64,000 nucleotides of DNA from Citrobacter freundii. Its GTDB lineage: Bacteria > Pseudomonadota > Gammaproteobacteria > Enterobacterales > Enterobacteriaceae. The notes beneath the pieces were generated by a model that worked only from the letters and a program-made list of their open reading frames with translations, was not told the origin of the DNA and searched no databases. Shown here one piece after another: positions 10,513 to 20,751 of this stretch; within the stretch, counting starts at the first letter, position 1, and each line of letters opens with the position of its first letter. Location of the stretch: contig NZ_CP099222.1 in the NCBI RefSeq assembly GCF_029717145.1, forward strand, positions 744,001 through 808,000. Direction: 5' to 3'. The translations under genes and the position numbers were made by a program.

Positions 10513-11559
10513 ATGGATTTTTTCAGAAAAACGGCACTGGCAGCACTGGTTATGGGGTTCAGCGGCGCAGCGCTCGCATTACCCAATATCACCATTCTGG
10601 CTACCGGCGGGACGATTGCTGGTGGCGGTGATTCCGCAACAAAATCCAACTACACGGCGGGTAAAGTTGGCGTAGAAAATCTGGTCGATGCGGTGCCGCA
10701 ACTGAAAGATATTGCCGTCGTTAAAGGCGAGCAGGTGGTGAATATTGGCTCGCAGGACATGAATGACGACGTCTGGTTAACGCTGGCGAAGAAGATCAAC
10801 ACCGAATGTGATAAAACCGACGGCTTCGTGGTGACCCATGGTACGGATACTATGGAAGAAACCGCGTATTTCCTCGATCTGACCGTCAAGTGCAACAAGC
10901 CAGTGGTGTTGGTCGGCGCAATGCGTCCGTCTACGGGTATGAGCGCCGATGGCCCGTTCAACCTGTATAACGCCGTGGTGACCGCGGCGGATAAAGCGTC
11001 TGCTAACCGCGGTGTGCTGGTGGTGATGAACGACACTGTCCTGGATGGCCGTGATGTGACCAAGACCAACACCACGGATGTCGCGACCTTCAAAGCCGTC
11101 AATTATGGCCCGCTGGGCTATATCCATAACGGTAAAATTGATTACCAGCGTACGCCTGCGCGCAAGCATACTTCCGCAACGCCATTCGATGTCTCTAAGC
11201 TGACCGAGCTGCCGAAGGTAGGCATTATCTATAACTACGCTAACGCCTCCGATCTGCCGGCAAAAGCGCTGGTCGATGCCGGATACGCCGGGATTGTGAG
11301 TGCTGGTGTGGGTAATGGTAACCTGTATAAAACCATTTTCGATACGCTGGCAACCGCTGCGCACAAAGGCACCGTGGTCGTGCGTTCTTCCCGCGTACCT
11401 ACTGGCTCCACCACGCAGGATGCTGAAATCGATGATGCGAAGTACGGATTTGTGGCGTCTGGCTCGCTGAACCCACAAAAAGCTCGCGTGCTGCTGCAAT
11501 TGGCGCTGACACAGACTAAAGATCCTAAACAGATCCAGGAAATGTTTAATCAGTACTAA
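10513..11559 (+). CDS. ansB: Periplasmic L-asparaginase II
   Basis: High-affinity periplasmic hydrolysis of L-asparagine to aspartate and ammonia, induced anaerobically in relatives. The 348-residue precursor has a 22-residue signal peptide ending ALA before LPNIT. The catalytic threonine lies in ATGGTIAGG (Thr34 of the precursor, Thr12 mature) and the second motif HGTDTMEET holds the Thr-Asp pair. Two cysteines in the mature chain match the family disulfide. It is a single-gene unit followed by REP sequences. Confidence 0.98.
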   Translation: MDFFRKTALAALVMGFSGAALALPNITILATGGTIAGGGDSATKSNYTAGKVGVENLVDAVPQLKDIAVVKGEQVVNIGSQDMNDDVWLTLAKKINTECDKTDGFVVTHGTDTMEETAYFLDLTVKCNKPVVLVGAMRPSTGMSADGPFNLYNAVVTAADKASANRGVLVVMNDTVLDGRDVTKTNTTDVATFKAVNYGPLGYIHNGKIDYQRTPARKHTSATPFDVSKLTELPKVGIIYNYANASDLPAKALVDAGYAGIVSAGVGNGNLYKTIFDTLATAAHKGTVVVRSSRVPTGSTTQDAEIDDAKYGFVASGSLNPQKARVLLQLALTQTKDPKQIQEMFNQY

Positions 11560-11593
11560 TCGATGAAGGTGGCTGCGCTTATCGACCTAACCC

Positions 11594-11661
11594 TGTAGGC
11601 CTGATAAGCGCAGCGCCATCAGGCAATTTGCCGGATGGTGGCTCAAAGCCTTATCAGGCCA
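11594..11661. repeat. REP/BIME between ansB and hemW
   Basis: Two REP-like palindromes in opposite orientation (CCTGATAAGCGCAGCGCCATCAGG and GCCGGATGG ... CCTTATCAGGCC) lie between the convergent ends of ansB and hemW. Confidence 0.75.
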
Positions 11662-11683
11662 ACATTCATTACGGTTTTCCGCG

Positions 11684-12820
11684 TTACTCCGCCAGAAACA
11701 GCTCCAGCAGTGAGTTTAAAAACAGCTTACCGTGCTGGGTAATCTGCCAGTACTCATCGCTCTGCGTCAGATATCCCTGGGCGATAGCCTCATCAATCTG
11801 TGCCCGAATCACCTCTTCGGCAAGCCCGGTATAGTGGGTGAATTCCACACGCGGTGCGGCCTCCAGCAAGCGGAAGCGGTTCATAAAGAACTCAAATGGC
11901 TTATCAGCCTCGGCGACATCACGCTCGCTTTCGAGATAACGTCCCTGCATGTAACCGCGCGGATGTCGCGTTTTGGTGGTGCGCAGGATACGTCCGTCCG
12001 GGAAGGTGACCTTGCCGTGAGCCCCGCAGCCAATGCCAAGATAGTCGCCAAAACGCCAGTAGTTCAGGTTGTGCTGGCACTGATATCCCGGTTTTGCATA
12101 GGCCGAGGTTTCATATTGCTGATACCCGGCGGCGGTCAGCAACCGGTGGCCTTGCTCAAAAATATCCCACAGGGCGTCATCATCCGGTAGCACCGGCGGG
12201 CGCGAACCAAACAACGTGTTGGGCTCAATAGTGAGCTGATACCAGGAGAGATGCGGGGGGTTAAGCTCAATGGCCTGCTGTAAATCGTCCAGCGCTTCTT
12301 CCAGTGTTTGATCCGGCAGGCCGTGCATCAAATCCAGGTTAAAGCTGCGCAATCCCAGACCGTCAGCCAGATTCGCCGCGCGTTTGGCTTCTTCTGGCCC
12401 GTGAATACGCCCCAGTCGCTCAAGCTTGGAGGCGCTAAAACTTTGCACGCCAATCGAGATGCGGTTAACTCCAGCGCGTTGATAATCGACAAACCGATCG
12501 GCTTCCACCGTACCGGGATTGGCTTCCATCGTGATTTCGGCATCCGCCGCCAGATTTAGACGCGCACGCACGCCATCCAGCAGCGTTTGCATTGCCGGGC
12601 CAGAGAGCAGGCTCGGCGTACCGCCACCAATAAAAATGGTCTTTACTTCGCGTCCCTGCGCGTAGGCGACGTTGGCATCCAGATCGCTCAGCAGATGCCC
12701 AACGTAATCTTCATGGGGAACTTCGCCCTTTAACGCATGCGAGTTGAAGTCGCAGTAGGGGCATTTCTGCACGCACCACGGGATGTGGATATAAAGACTC
12801 AGTGGTGGCAACTTAACCAT
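11684..12820 (-). CDS. hemW: Heme chaperone HemW, radical-SAM family
   Basis: A 378-residue radical-SAM protein related to coproporphyrinogen dehydrogenase HemN but acting in heme delivery, according to family studies. The cluster motif is C16-X3-C20-X2-C23 ([13 protein letters not shown]), followed by the SAM-binding GGGTPS. The start at 12820 (MVKLPPLS) matches E. coli; the frame's four extra upstream codons lie inside rdgB. It overlaps the end of rdgB by 8 bases, so the two are translated from one message. Confidence 0.96.
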   Translation of the reverse strand: MVKLPPLSLYIHIPWCVQKCPYCDFNSHALKGEVPHEDYVGHLLSDLDANVAYAQGREVKTIFIGGGTPSLLSGPAMQTLLDGVRARLNLAADAEITMEANPGTVEADRFVDYQRAGVNRISIGVQSFSASKLERLGRIHGPEEAKRAANLADGLGLRSFNLDLMHGLPDQTLEEALDDLQQAIELNPPHLSWYQLTIEPNTLFGSRPPVLPDDDALWDIFEQGHRLLTAAGYQQYETSAYAKPGYQCQHNLNYWRFGDYLGIGCGAHGKVTFPDGRILRTTKTRHPRGYMQGRYLESERDVAEADKPFEFFMNRFRLLEAAPRVEFTHYTGLAEEVIRAQIDEAIAQGYLTQSDEYWQITQHGKLFLNSLLELFLAE

Positions 12821-13406
12821 TACGCAGCGCATCCAGCAGCAGTTTTAGTGCCTGTCCACGGTGGGAAATAGCACTCTTTTCTTCCCGGGTCAGTTCGGCT
12901 GCGGTTTTACCCTCAGACGGTACAAAGAAGATAGGGTCGTAGCCAAAACCACCGTCTCCGGCAGGCTCACGAGCGATCACACCCGGCCAGCGTCCGTGAC
13001 ATACAACAGGGGTTGGGTCATCTGCGTGGCGCATATACACCAGTACACAATGGAACTGTGCCTGACGTTTTTCGTCCGGGATATCCTGCAGGGTGTGCAG
13101 CAGTTTTTCCAGGTTTTGTCTGTCAGTCGCATCTTCACCAGAATAGCGAGCAGAATAAATCCCCGGAGCCCCGCCGAGGGCGTCAACGGCCAGGCCGGAA
13201 TCATCGGCAATGGCAGGCAGACCGGTGATTTGCGCGGCATGACGCGCCTTCAGAATGGCGTTTTCAATAAACGTCAGGCCGGTTTCTTCTGCGGAATCAA
13301 CGCCCAGATCCGTTTGGGCAACGACATCAAGCCCGAAGTCGCTCAGGAGAGAGGCGAGTTCACGCACTTTACCGGCATTGCCGGTCGCGAGGACAACTTT
13401 TTGCAT
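12813..13406 (-). CDS. rdgB: XTP/dITP pyrophosphatase (Ham1 family)
   Basis: House-cleaning hydrolase that removes dITP, XTP and related non-canonical purine triphosphates before they enter DNA. The 197-residue product opens with the substrate-binding [11 protein letters not shown] and has the conserved [14 protein letters not shown] and FGYDPIF segments. It overlaps hemW by 8 bases and follows yggU by 7, in a compact minus-strand operon yggS-yggT-yggU-rdgB-hemW. Confidence 0.98.
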   Translation of the reverse strand: MQKVVLATGNAGKVRELASLLSDFGLDVVAQTDLGVDSAEETGLTFIENAILKARHAAQITGLPAIADDSGLAVDALGGAPGIYSARYSGEDATDRQNLEKLLHTLQDIPDEKRQAQFHCVLVYMRHADDPTPVVCHGRWPGVIAREPAGDGGFGYDPIFFVPSEGKTAAELTREEKSAISHRGQALKLLLDALRNG

Positions 13407-13413
13407 GGGATAC

Positions 13414-13704
13414 CTAATCAGTTAGCGCCGCAATTTCTGGCGGGATCTGTTGCGGATGAATGATTTTAACCTGTTTGTGGCGGCCAAGCTCGCCCTTCTC
13501 AATAACGACCTGGCTTTTCGCCACACGGAACTGTTTACCGAGAAACTTCACCAGATGGCTGTTGGCTTGCCCATCGACCGGTGGGGCGGTAATGGCGACT
13601 TTTACTTCGTCGCCATGTAAACCCACAATACTGTCACGGCTGGCTTTAGGCTGAATGTAGAGCCGTAAAACCAGACCGTCATCGCAGGGTGTTACGGCAC
13701 TCAT
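13414..13704 (-). CDS. yggU: UPF0235 (DUF167) protein YggU
   Basis: A 96-residue protein of unknown function. It shows the DUF167 features: IQPKASRD near residue 18, a glycine-rich [15 protein letters not shown] stretch and a basic C-terminal half. The start at 13704 (MSAV) overlaps the yggT stop by 4 bases (ATGA), which indicates coupling and rules out the longer frame start. Confidence 0.95.
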   Translation of the reverse strand: MSAVTPCDDGLVLRLYIQPKASRDSIVGLHGDEVKVAITAPPVDGQANSHLVKFLGKQFRVAKSQVVIEKGELGRHKQVKIIHPQQIPPEIAALTD

Positions 13705-14267
13705 AGCGCCATCCACAGCCCCGGCAGCAGCATGTTGCCTGTCGCTTGTAACACTTCTGCGATCCCCATGTTGATGACATAGAGCAGCAGCACCAGGATC
13801 ATCGGGGAGAAGTCGATCCCGCCCATTCCTGGAAGGATACGACGAATAGGACGCAGCAGCGGATCCGCCAGTTGAATCAGTACGTATTCTACAGGGCTGC
13901 GGCCCTGGCTGACCCAGCTCATGATGGCCATCACCAGCAGTACCCAGAAAATCAGCAGCCCGATAGTCTTCAGGACGATCAGTACGGCGGCGATCCAGAT
14001 AATGGGTTGGAACGTGACCACTTTGAACAGCACAATAGCTTTGATAAAGCTGAGCACTAACGCGACCAGTAACGATGCGCTATCAATCGGCCCCATCGGG
14101 GGAATAATTCGGCGTAACGGCCCAATAATAGGCTGAGTGATTTTTACAATGAACTGCGAAAACGGATTGTAAAAATCGCAGCGAGACCACTGCATCCACA
14201 CGCGCAATAGCAGCGCCATGGTATACAGCTCAATTACCGTTGAGAGCAGGAAGGTCAACGTATTCAT
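13701..14267 (-). CDS. yggT: YggT family inner-membrane protein
   Basis: A 188-residue protein with two copies of the YGGT domain, each with a pair of membrane segments around a [15 protein letters not shown] loop (GPLRRIIPP in the first copy, [16 protein letters not shown] in the second). A role in membrane ion homeostasis or division-site organisation has been proposed for the family but is not settled. It is located between yggS and yggU, a pairing conserved widely in bacteria. Confidence 0.95.
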   Translation of the reverse strand: MNTLTFLLSTVIELYTMALLLRVWMQWSRCDFYNPFSQFIVKITQPIIGPLRRIIPPMGPIDSASLLVALVLSFIKAIVLFKVVTFQPIIWIAAVLIVLKTIGLLIFWVLLVMAIMSWVSQGRSPVEYVLIQLADPLLRPIRRILPGMGGIDFSPMILVLLLYVINMGIAEVLQATGNMLLPGLWMAL

Positions 14268-14285
14268 GGTGTTCCTCAGTTTTCC

Positions 14286-14990
14286 TTAATTTTTTGTGTA
14301 ATCACGAGCACCAAAAATGGCAGTGCCAATGCGCACCATCGTGCTACCCGCCGCGATGGCGGCATCCATATCATCAGACATTCCCAACGAGAGCGTATCG
14401 ACTGTCGGGTAGCGTGTTTTCAACCCGGCAAATGCTACAGCCATTTGCTGTGCAACTTCAAACTGCCTTACATAATCTGACTCAGGCGCCGGGATTGCCA
14501 TCAGTCCACGCAGGGTAATGCGCGGCAGAGCGGCGACGTCTGCGGCCAGGGCATCAAGCTCTGCCAGCGGAATACCTGACTTGCTGTTCTCATCGCTGAT
14601 GTTTATTTGAATCAGCACATTCAGCGGCGGTAGGTCTGCCGGGCGCTGTTCGCTGAGTCGGGTGGCGATGCGCAAACGGTCTATCGTGTGGCACCAGTCA
14701 AAATGTTCAGCCACCAGACGGCTTTTGTTGGACTGCAACGGGCCGATAAAGTGCCACTGCAGTCCAGTCACGCCGTTTTCGCTGAAGTAGCGGATCTTAT
14801 CCACGCCTTCCTGAACATAGTTTTCCCCAAAGGCATGCTGCCCGGCAGCAATGGCTTCTTCGATGGCGCTCGCAGGTTTGGTTTTGCTCACTGCAAGCAA
14901 CGTAACGTCTTCTGAAGACCGCCCGCAACGCGTCGCGGCGGCTGAGATTTTCTCCCTGACATGTGCCAGGTTATGCGCGATATCGTTCAT
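14286..14990 (-). CDS. yggS: PLP homeostasis protein YggS
   Basis: A 234-residue single-domain PLP-binding protein (fold-type III barrel, like the alanine racemase N-domain) that maintains pyridoxal phosphate and amino-acid balance rather than catalysing a known reaction. Lys36 in LLAVSKTKP is the expected PLP lysine; the phosphate is held by the SLGMSDDM and VRIGTAIFG segments. It is the first gene of the minus-strand operon and is divergent from yggR, the two ATGs being separated by only 17 bases. Confidence 0.97.
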   Translation of the reverse strand: MNDIAHNLAHVREKISAAATRCGRSSEDVTLLAVSKTKPASAIEEAIAAGQHAFGENYVQEGVDKIRYFSENGVTGLQWHFIGPLQSNKSRLVAEHFDWCHTIDRLRIATRLSEQRPADLPPLNVLIQINISDENSKSGIPLAELDALAADVAALPRITLRGLMAIPAPESDYVRQFEVAQQMAVAFAGLKTRYPTVDTLSLGMSDDMDAAIAAGSTMVRIGTAIFGARDYTKN

Positions 14991-15007
14991 TTTCCGAGGA
15001 TGTTCAT

Positions 15008-15988
15008 ATGAATATGGAAGAAATAGTGGCCCTTAGTGTAAAGCATAACGTGTCGGATCTACACCTGTGCAATGCATGGCCTGCGCGCTGGCGCATATGT
15101 GGAAGGGTAGAAATTGCCCCGTTTACCGCGCCTGACGTGGAGAAGCTGCTGATGTTATGGCTCAGTGAGCAACAACAGGTACAGTGGCGGGAAAAGGGTC
15201 AGGTTGATTTTGCTATCGCACTGGCGGATTCCCGGCGTTTACGGGCCAGCGCATTTACGCATCAGCAGGGAACGTCACTGGCGCTGAGACTGCTGCCGCT
15301 TGATTGCCCGTGCCTGGATGATCTCCAGACGCCCGCTGCGTTGCCAGAACTGCTGCACAGCGAAAACGGGTTGATTCTGGTGACCGGGGCGACGGGCAGC
15401 GGTAAGTCGACGACGCTGGCGGCGATGGTGGACTCTCTCAATCAGCACGTTGACGGGCATATTCTGACCCTGGAAGACCCGATTGAATACCGCTATACCA
15501 GCCAGCGTTGTCTGATCCAACAGCGTGAGATTGGCGTGCACTGCCTTTCTTTTGCTGCCGGCCTGCGGGCGGCATTGCGTGAAGATCCTGACGTGATTTT
15601 ACTGGGGGAACTGCGCGACAGCGAGACGATTCGTCTGGCGCTGACGGCGGCGGAAACGGGGCATCTGGTGCTGGCAACGCTGCATACGCGCGGTGCGGCG
15701 CAGGCGGTGGAGCGGCTGGTGGATACGTTCCCTGCACAGGAAAAAGACCCGGTGCGTAATCAACTGGCGGGTAGTTTGCGGGCGGTGCTCGCACAAAAAC
15801 TGGAAGCCGACAGGCAGGGTGGGCGGGTGGCGTTATTTGAACTGCTGGTCAATACGTCGGCTGTGAGTAATCTGATCCGTGAAGGGAAAACCCACCAGCT
15901 ACCCGGCGTGATACAAACCGGGCAACAGGCGGGTATGCAAACATTTGCCCAGAGCCTGCAGCAGCGTCAGGCGCAAGGCAGGCTGTAA
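15008..15988 (+). CDS. yggR: PilT-like type IV pilus/secretion ATPase YggR
   Basis: A 326-residue ATPase of the PilT/GspE superfamily. Walker A is GATGSGKSTT (residues 127-136), followed by the Asp box LTLEDPIEY, Walker B DPDVILLGELRD and the His box GHLVLATLHTR. True PilT retracts type IV pili; no pilus genes are next to this copy, so its present role is unknown. The start at 15008 (MNMEEIVALS) equals E. coli; an upstream in-frame start at 14963 would lie inside yggS. Confidence 0.95.
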   Translation: MNMEEIVALSVKHNVSDLHLCNAWPARWRICGRVEIAPFTAPDVEKLLMLWLSEQQQVQWREKGQVDFAIALADSRRLRASAFTHQQGTSLALRLLPLDCPCLDDLQTPAALPELLHSENGLILVTGATGSGKSTTLAAMVDSLNQHVDGHILTLEDPIEYRYTSQRCLIQQREIGVHCLSFAAGLRAALREDPDVILLGELRDSETIRLALTAAETGHLVLATLHTRGAAQAVERLVDTFPAQEKDPVRNQLAGSLRAVLAQKLEADRQGGRVALFELLVNTSAVSNLIREGKTHQLPGVIQTGQQAGMQTFAQSLQQRQAQGRL

Positions 15989-15997
15989 ATATGAGCC

Positions 15998-16414
15998 TTA
16001 GTAACCTTGTTCGAAATAGCTTTCGAGAATAACGACGGCAGACGCGGAGTCTACCTTGCCTTTATTCAGCGCGCGGTACCCGCCTTGCTCAAACAGGCCG
16101 GAACGTGCTTCGACGGTGCTCAGGCGTTCGTCGTGCAGCGTGACCGTGACGCCAAAGCGGCCATGAATACGGTTGGCAAACTTGCGCGCGCGCGCAGTAA
16201 GCGGCTGCTCGGTGCCGTCCATATTGAGCGGCAGACCGACAATGATTTCATCCGGTTGCCACTCTTTTAGCAGGCGTTCAATCACGTTCCAGTCTGGCGT
16301 GCCGTCCTGCGCTTTGATAGCAGGCAGCGGTCTGGCAGTACCTGTAATGCGCTGACCAATCGCCACGCCAATACTTTTGGTCCCAAAATCAAAGGAGAGT
16401 AATGTTTCGCTCAT
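15998..16414 (-). CDS. yqgF: RNase H-fold protein YqgF (Holliday-junction-resolvase-like)
   Basis: A 138-residue protein of the YqgF/RuvX family. Implicated in 16S rRNA 5'-end processing, with a resolvase-like RNase H fold. The first acidic residue lies in [13 protein letters not shown], a second in HDERLST and a third in [11 protein letters not shown]. Its start overlaps the yqgE stop by one base (TAATG at 16412-16416 on the minus strand), a pairing seen across gammaproteobacteria. Confidence 0.97.
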   Translation of the reverse strand: MSETLLSFDFGTKSIGVAIGQRITGTARPLPAIKAQDGTPDWNVIERLLKEWQPDEIIVGLPLNMDGTEQPLTARARKFANRIHGRFGVTVTLHDERLSTVEARSGLFEQGGYRALNKGKVDSASAVVILESYFEQGY

Positions 16415-16977
16415 TATGCGTGTCCCGCCACGCCAGGCATGGTCAGGATATCGATCCCGATAAGTTTGGCCGCGTCGCGCCAGCGGTCGGCAATCGGCGT
16501 TTTAAACAGAATATTGAGATCCGCGGGGGCGGTGAGCCAGGCGTTATCCAGCAACTCTTGCTCCAGTTGGCCTTTTTCCCATGATGAATACCCCAGGGCG
16601 ACCAGTACCTCGGAAGGTTGTTCCTGAGTGCCTAAGGTTTCCAGTACATCGCGGGAAGTGGTGATAATGGTGTTGTCCGAAATACGAATACTGGAGGCAA
16701 AGCGTGAAGGAGGGGTATGCAAAATAAACCCACGCTCTTCTGCTAACGGGCCTCCGAGCATCACGGCTTTATCCAGGCGAATCGCCGGATCGCGTGTCTC
16801 AGGGGTAATCTTCAGCTTTTCCAGAATCCCTGCAATCTGTAAGTTTTCCAGGGGTTTATTGACGATAATCCCCATTGCGCCATTTTCATTATGTTCGCAA
16901 ATGTAGACCACGGAACGGCGGAAAATCGGATCCTGGAGAGCAGGCATGGCAATAAGAAAGTGATGCTGTAAATTCAT
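16414..16977 (-). CDS. yqgE: UPF0301 (DUF179/AlgH) protein YqgE
   Basis: A 187-residue cytoplasmic protein of unknown biochemical function. It has the family markers [24 protein letters not shown] and the [14 protein letters not shown] stretch. The start at 16977 gives the E. coli length, 9 codons shorter than the open frame. It is coupled with yqgF downstream. Confidence 0.96.
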   Translation of the reverse strand: MNLQHHFLIAMPALQDPIFRRSVVYICEHNENGAMGIIVNKPLENLQIAGILEKLKITPETRDPAIRLDKAVMLGGPLAEERGFILHTPPSRFASSIRISDNTIITTSRDVLETLGTQEQPSEVLVALGYSSWEKGQLEQELLDNAWLTAPADLNILFKTPIADRWRDAAKLIGIDILTMPGVAGHA

Positions 16978-17064
16978 TGTCAGAGGTTCTGTTTCCTGGT
17001 TCAAAAAAGCAACAACGGTCAGTATGCGAGGAAAGCGTTAAGTTGTCACCCTCTGAAAATAACA

Positions 17065-17147
17065 TTGCCGGATATCGGCTTCGCCTTATCCGGCCAACGG
17101 GGTGCAATTGTAGGCCGGATAAGACACCGTGGCGTCGTCATCCGGCG
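17065..17147. repeat. BIME between gshB and yqgE
   Basis: Two REP palindromes (TTGCCGGATATCGGC...GCCTTATCCGGCC and GTAGGCCGGATAAG...CATCCGGCG) separated by a short linker, fitting a bacterial interspersed mosaic element. Confidence 0.85.
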
Positions 17148-17152
17148 CAGGT

Positions 17153-18100
17153 TTACTTGGCTAAGCGAGCTTCAATGGCATCCATCAGCATACCGGTAAT
17201 GGACACCGGGAACTCCGCCTCAATTTCGCGAATACAGGTTGGGCTGGTGACGTTAATTTCCGTCAGGCGATCGCCGATAATATCCAGACCGACAAAAATC
17301 AGTCCTTTGGCTTTCAGCGTTGGCCCGATACGACGTGCAATTTCCCAGTCGCTGTCGGTCAGCGGACGAGGTTCGCCACGGCCACCGGCCGCCAGATTAC
17401 CACGGGTTTCACCGCCCTGTGGAATGCGTGCCAGGCAGTAGGGAACGGGTTCGCCATCGACCACCAGTACGCGTTTGTCGCCGTCTTTAATTGCCGGCAG
17501 GTAGTTCTGCGCCATGCAGTAGCGGGTACCGTGTTCGGTCAGCGTTTCGGCAATTACACCGAGGTTCGGATCGCCTTCCTTCACGCGGAAGATCGATGCA
17601 CCGCCCATGCCGTCCAGCGGCTTGAGAATGATATCGCTGTGTTTTTGCCAGAAGGCTTTCAGCTGCGCTTTGTTACGCGTGACCAGCGTTTCTGGCGTCA
17701 GGTCCGCGAACCAGGCGGTGAACAGCTTTTCGTTACAATCGCGCAGGCTCTGCGGTTTGTTCACGATCAGCGTCCCTTGCTCTTCTGCACGCTCCAGAAT
17801 ATAGGTGGCGTAGATGAACTCGGTATCAAACGGCGGATCCTTACGCATCAGAATGACGTCCAGGTCAGCCAGTGGTAGATCTTGTTCGCTGTTGAACTCA
17901 TACCATTTGTCGTAGTTCTGCTCTACGCTCAGGGTACGCGTGCGGGCGCGGGCTTCACCGTTAATCAGATAAAGATCGGCCATCTCCATATAGTGAAGTT
18001 CGTAACCACGACGTTGCGCTTCCAGCAGCATAGCGAAGCTGGAATCTTTCTTGATGTTGATGCTTGCGATGGGATCCATCACGATGCCGAGCTTGATCAT
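17153..18100 (-). CDS. gshB: Glutathione synthetase
   Basis: ATP-dependent ligation of glycine to gamma-glutamylcysteine, the last step of glutathione synthesis, in the cytoplasm. The 315-residue protein has the ATP-grasp layout: an N-terminal domain starting MIKLGIVMDPI, the KPLDGMGGASIFR nucleotide-binding loop and the FVGLDIIGDRLTEINVTSPT metal/active-site segment. rsmE lies 12 bases upstream, so the two are in one transcript. Confidence 0.98.
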   Translation of the reverse strand: MIKLGIVMDPIASINIKKDSSFAMLLEAQRRGYELHYMEMADLYLINGEARARTRTLSVEQNYDKWYEFNSEQDLPLADLDVILMRKDPPFDTEFIYATYILERAEEQGTLIVNKPQSLRDCNEKLFTAWFADLTPETLVTRNKAQLKAFWQKHSDIILKPLDGMGGASIFRVKEGDPNLGVIAETLTEHGTRYCMAQNYLPAIKDGDKRVLVVDGEPVPYCLARIPQGGETRGNLAAGGRGEPRPLTDSDWEIARRIGPTLKAKGLIFVGLDIIGDRLTEINVTSPTCIREIEAEFPVSITGMLMDAIEARLAK

Positions 18101-18112
18101 TGTTCTTCTCCG

Positions 18113-18844
18113 TTAGCCCAGATCGCCAAATCGCACCTGTAGCGCGGTAATGGCGGTGAGCGCAGTTGTCTCAGTACGCAGAACGCGAGGTCCTAACAGA
18201 ATATCAGTAAACTGATAGCGTGCAGTCATGGCAATTTCATCTGCCGACAGCCCGCCTTCCGGGCCAATCAGCAGTCGGATGCGCTCTACCGGCAGCGGAA
18301 GCGTGTTAATACTGGCGCTGGCGCGCGGGTGCAGGTTCAGTTTTAGCCCCACGTCCTGCTCGGCACACCAGGCTTCCAGATCCATTGCCGGGCGAATTTC
18401 AGGCACCCGGTTACGACCGCATTGCTCGCAGGCGGCAATCGCAATTTTCTGCCACTGCTGGAGCTTCTTGTTCAGGCGTTCACTGTCCAGTTTAACGCCG
18501 CAGCGCTCAGAAAAAAGTGGCGTAATGAGGCTTACACCCAGTTCAATCGATTTCTGGATAGTAAATTCCATTTTTTCACCGCGCGACATCACCTGCCCAA
18601 GATGAATATGCAAGGGAGATTCGCGATCGTCGAGTTCGGCGCTCAGTATCTTCACATCCACGCTTTTCTTGCTGGCGTGGGTGATCTCGGCGTCAAACAC
18701 CTGGTTGCTGCCGTCAAATAGTTGAAGAGCCTGGCCCGGTCCCATGCGCAGCACGCGACCGATATGGTTGGCGGCATCTTCACACAGTGAAATTTGGCTG
18801 CCTGCCGTGAGTGGTTCAGGGTGATAAATGCGAGGAATGCGCAT
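18113..18844 (-). CDS. rsmE: 16S rRNA (uracil1498-N3)-methyltransferase
   Basis: Methylates U1498 of 16S rRNA in the assembled small subunit. The 243-residue protein has an N-terminal PUA-like domain and a SPOUT knot domain with the SAM-binding [10 protein letters not shown] and [16 protein letters not shown] motifs. It lies between endA and gshB in the order found in E. coli. Confidence 0.97.
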   Translation of the reverse strand: MRIPRIYHPEPLTAGSQISLCEDAANHIGRVLRMGPGQALQLFDGSNQVFDAEITHASKKSVDVKILSAELDDRESPLHIHLGQVMSRGEKMEFTIQKSIELGVSLITPLFSERCGVKLDSERLNKKLQQWQKIAIAACEQCGRNRVPEIRPAMDLEAWCAEQDVGLKLNLHPRASASINTLPLPVERIRLLIGPEGGLSADEIAMTARYQFTDILLGPRVLRTETTALTAITALQVRFGDLG

Positions 18845-18918
18845 AGTTAACCATCCGCGTCATGGCCCTGGCCGACAAAACGGCAGGGCATGGGTTAAAA
18901 TATTGACGCTAGTGTAGG

Positions 18919-19626
18919 TTAGCTCTTTTGCGCCTGGCAAGCGCGTTGCACGTATGGGTTATGGTTGCCCTGTACCTTCGCAATACGTTCGTCGCGTTCG
19001 CACTCCCAGTCGGTCACTGGATACTGTTTATTCCAGGCGTTAAAAAGCTGGGTTTGCTGACGGGAAAGCGTCAGGTTGTACTGGTCGCGCATGTAAAAAT
19101 AGGTGCGCGCGATGGCGCCGCGAGCGCGCGCAGGCGGCTCAGCCACTTTTTCTTTGAAATCGACCTTCATGTCACACTGCCCATACTGGCCTTCGCCGCC
19201 GTTCCACTGGCTGTACATAAAGTTCGCGCGATCGCCATTTACTTCACCCACTGCCGGTTGCAGGTTGTGCATATCGCTTTCCATCTTGCGATAGACCGGA
19301 TCTTTGGCGCAATTTTTACGTCCACCGTCCTGCCAGCACTGGCGTTGATGACCAAATTGCCAGGCCGGAACCACGTGTTCCCATTCAATACGGCTGGCGC
19401 GGTTTTCGTTTTTCCGCACTTTATAGCCGCAGGATTCGAGGTCAACGACCCCTTTTTTGCCCTGCCAGTTAATTTTACAGCCGCAGTAGAAATCGCCGGG
19501 CGCATCGGCATTAATTTTTACACCAGCGGCTTTCGCTTGGGAGAAGCTGTTGATACCTTCGGCGAATGCTGGGCCAGAGAGTGCAGTAGCCAATAACGCC
19601 ACTGCCATAGAAAGATTACGGTACAT
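18919..19626 (-). CDS. endA: DNA-specific endonuclease I
   Basis: Periplasmic double-strand DNA endonuclease. The 235-residue precursor has a signal peptide ([12 protein letters not shown] ... AFA-EG, cleavage near residue 22), several cysteines forming disulfides, and the beta-beta-alpha-metal site in the WEHVVPAW segment with the downstream asparagine in NFMYSQW. The start at 19626 fits the signal peptide; the extra 19 upstream codons are rejected. It is transcribed toward rsmE. Confidence 0.97.
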   Translation of the reverse strand: MYRNLSMAVALLATALSGPAFAEGINSFSQAKAAGVKINADAPGDFYCGCKINWQGKKGVVDLESCGYKVRKNENRASRIEWEHVVPAWQFGHQRQCWQDGGRKNCAKDPVYRKMESDMHNLQPAVGEVNGDRANFMYSQWNGGEGQYGQCDMKVDFKEKVAEPPARARGAIARTYFYMRDQYNLTLSRQQTQLFNAWNKQYPVTDWECERDERIAKVQGNHNPYVQRACQAQKS

Positions 19627-19863
19627 CACACACTCCGTGTCAAAACGAGCCCGCAACGTAACGAAAGCGTCGGGCAGATGCAATCAGCTAAATCATATAA
19701 GTTCCAGAAATTACTTTTGAGTAACAAGGCGCTATCGGCGGATTATTGTTTGCTTGTTTAGCGCGCCTGCTCATACAGTAGCCTGTCACGAGCGCGAACC
19801 AGGGCGTTGCGCAGATTGCCCAGATAACAGCCGTTTTTATCGAATTAATGACCGGGGAAAAAG

Positions 19864-20739
19864 ATGAAGAAAGGGTTGAGCGCGTTTCCGCTTACGCCGC
19901 TGAGGGCGGGTGAGGTTGATGAAAATACATGGCTTTCTCTAATTGAGAATATTGCCGGTGCCGGCGTTGATTCCATCGGTGTGCTGGGTTCTACCGGGAG
20001 CTATGCCTACCTGACGCGTGAACAGCGCCTACGCGTTACCCGGCTTGCGCTTGAGGCGGCATCTGATATCCCCGTTATTACCAGCATTGGCAGCGTACGA
20101 GTCGAAGAAATTCTGCACCTTATCGATGATGCGCAGCAGGCGGGTGTCAGCGGCGTTTTGATGGCCCCGGTCTCTTACCAGCGGCTGAGCGTGGATGAAG
20201 TTTTTGATCTGTACGATCGAGTCACTCGCGAGCTGTCGGTGCCGCTATGTATTTATGATAATCCCGCCACCACCGGGTTTGAATTTAGCGATGACCTGCT
20301 TATCGCGCTGTCAAATTTACCGGCTATTGGTTCGATTAAACTGTCTTCATTCACCTCTGAACGGATCGCCAGGCTAAAAAACAGTCTTCCGGCAGGTGTC
20401 TCTATTGGTGTCAGTGGCGACGGTCAGGCTGCCTCAGGGCTGTTAGCCGGAGGCGATGTCTGGTATTCCGTCCTGGCAGGCTTGTTCCCGCATTATTCAC
20501 GTGCTTTAGCCAATGCCGCGTTGACGGGAGATCACGTCAAAACCCGGCAACTGGATAGCGCGCTCCAGCCTCTGTGGGCCTTTTATCAACGGCACGGTAG
20601 CCTGAGGGTGATCGCGACGGTGGCAGAAATGATGGGGAAAGTGTCTGCGCCTTGTCTCCCCTTTCCGCTGCAAACGCTGAAGGGGGAGGAAAGGCTCTTA
20701 TTGCAGGAAACGTTGAGTTCATTATCTTTTTTGGATTGA
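19864..20739 (+). CDS. Dihydrodipicolinate synthase family aldolase
   Basis: A 291-residue class I aldolase of the DapA/NanA family. Tyr131 (CIYDNP) and Lys159 (SIKLSS) line up with the catalytic Tyr and Schiff-base Lys of DapA, and the phosphate-site glycines appear in GSTGSYAYL, where DapA usually has GTTGE. The loss of that acidic residue and the divergent body suggest a 2-keto-acid aldolase other than lysine-pathway DapA; the substrate cannot be told from sequence. It is inserted as a single plus-strand gene between endA and sprT, which are neighbours in E. coli K-12, so it looks like a lineage-specific addition. Confidence 0.88.
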   Translation: MKKGLSAFPLTPLRAGEVDENTWLSLIENIAGAGVDSIGVLGSTGSYAYLTREQRLRVTRLALEAASDIPVITSIGSVRVEEILHLIDDAQQAGVSGVLMAPVSYQRLSVDEVFDLYDRVTRELSVPLCIYDNPATTGFEFSDDLLIALSNLPAIGSIKLSSFTSERIARLKNSLPAGVSIGVSGDGQAASGLLAGGDVWYSVLAGLFPHYSRALANAALTGDHVKTRQLDSALQPLWAFYQRHGSLRVIATVAEMMGKVSAPCLPFPLQTLKGEERLLLQETLSSLSFLD

Positions 20740-20751
20740 TGAACGAGGATG

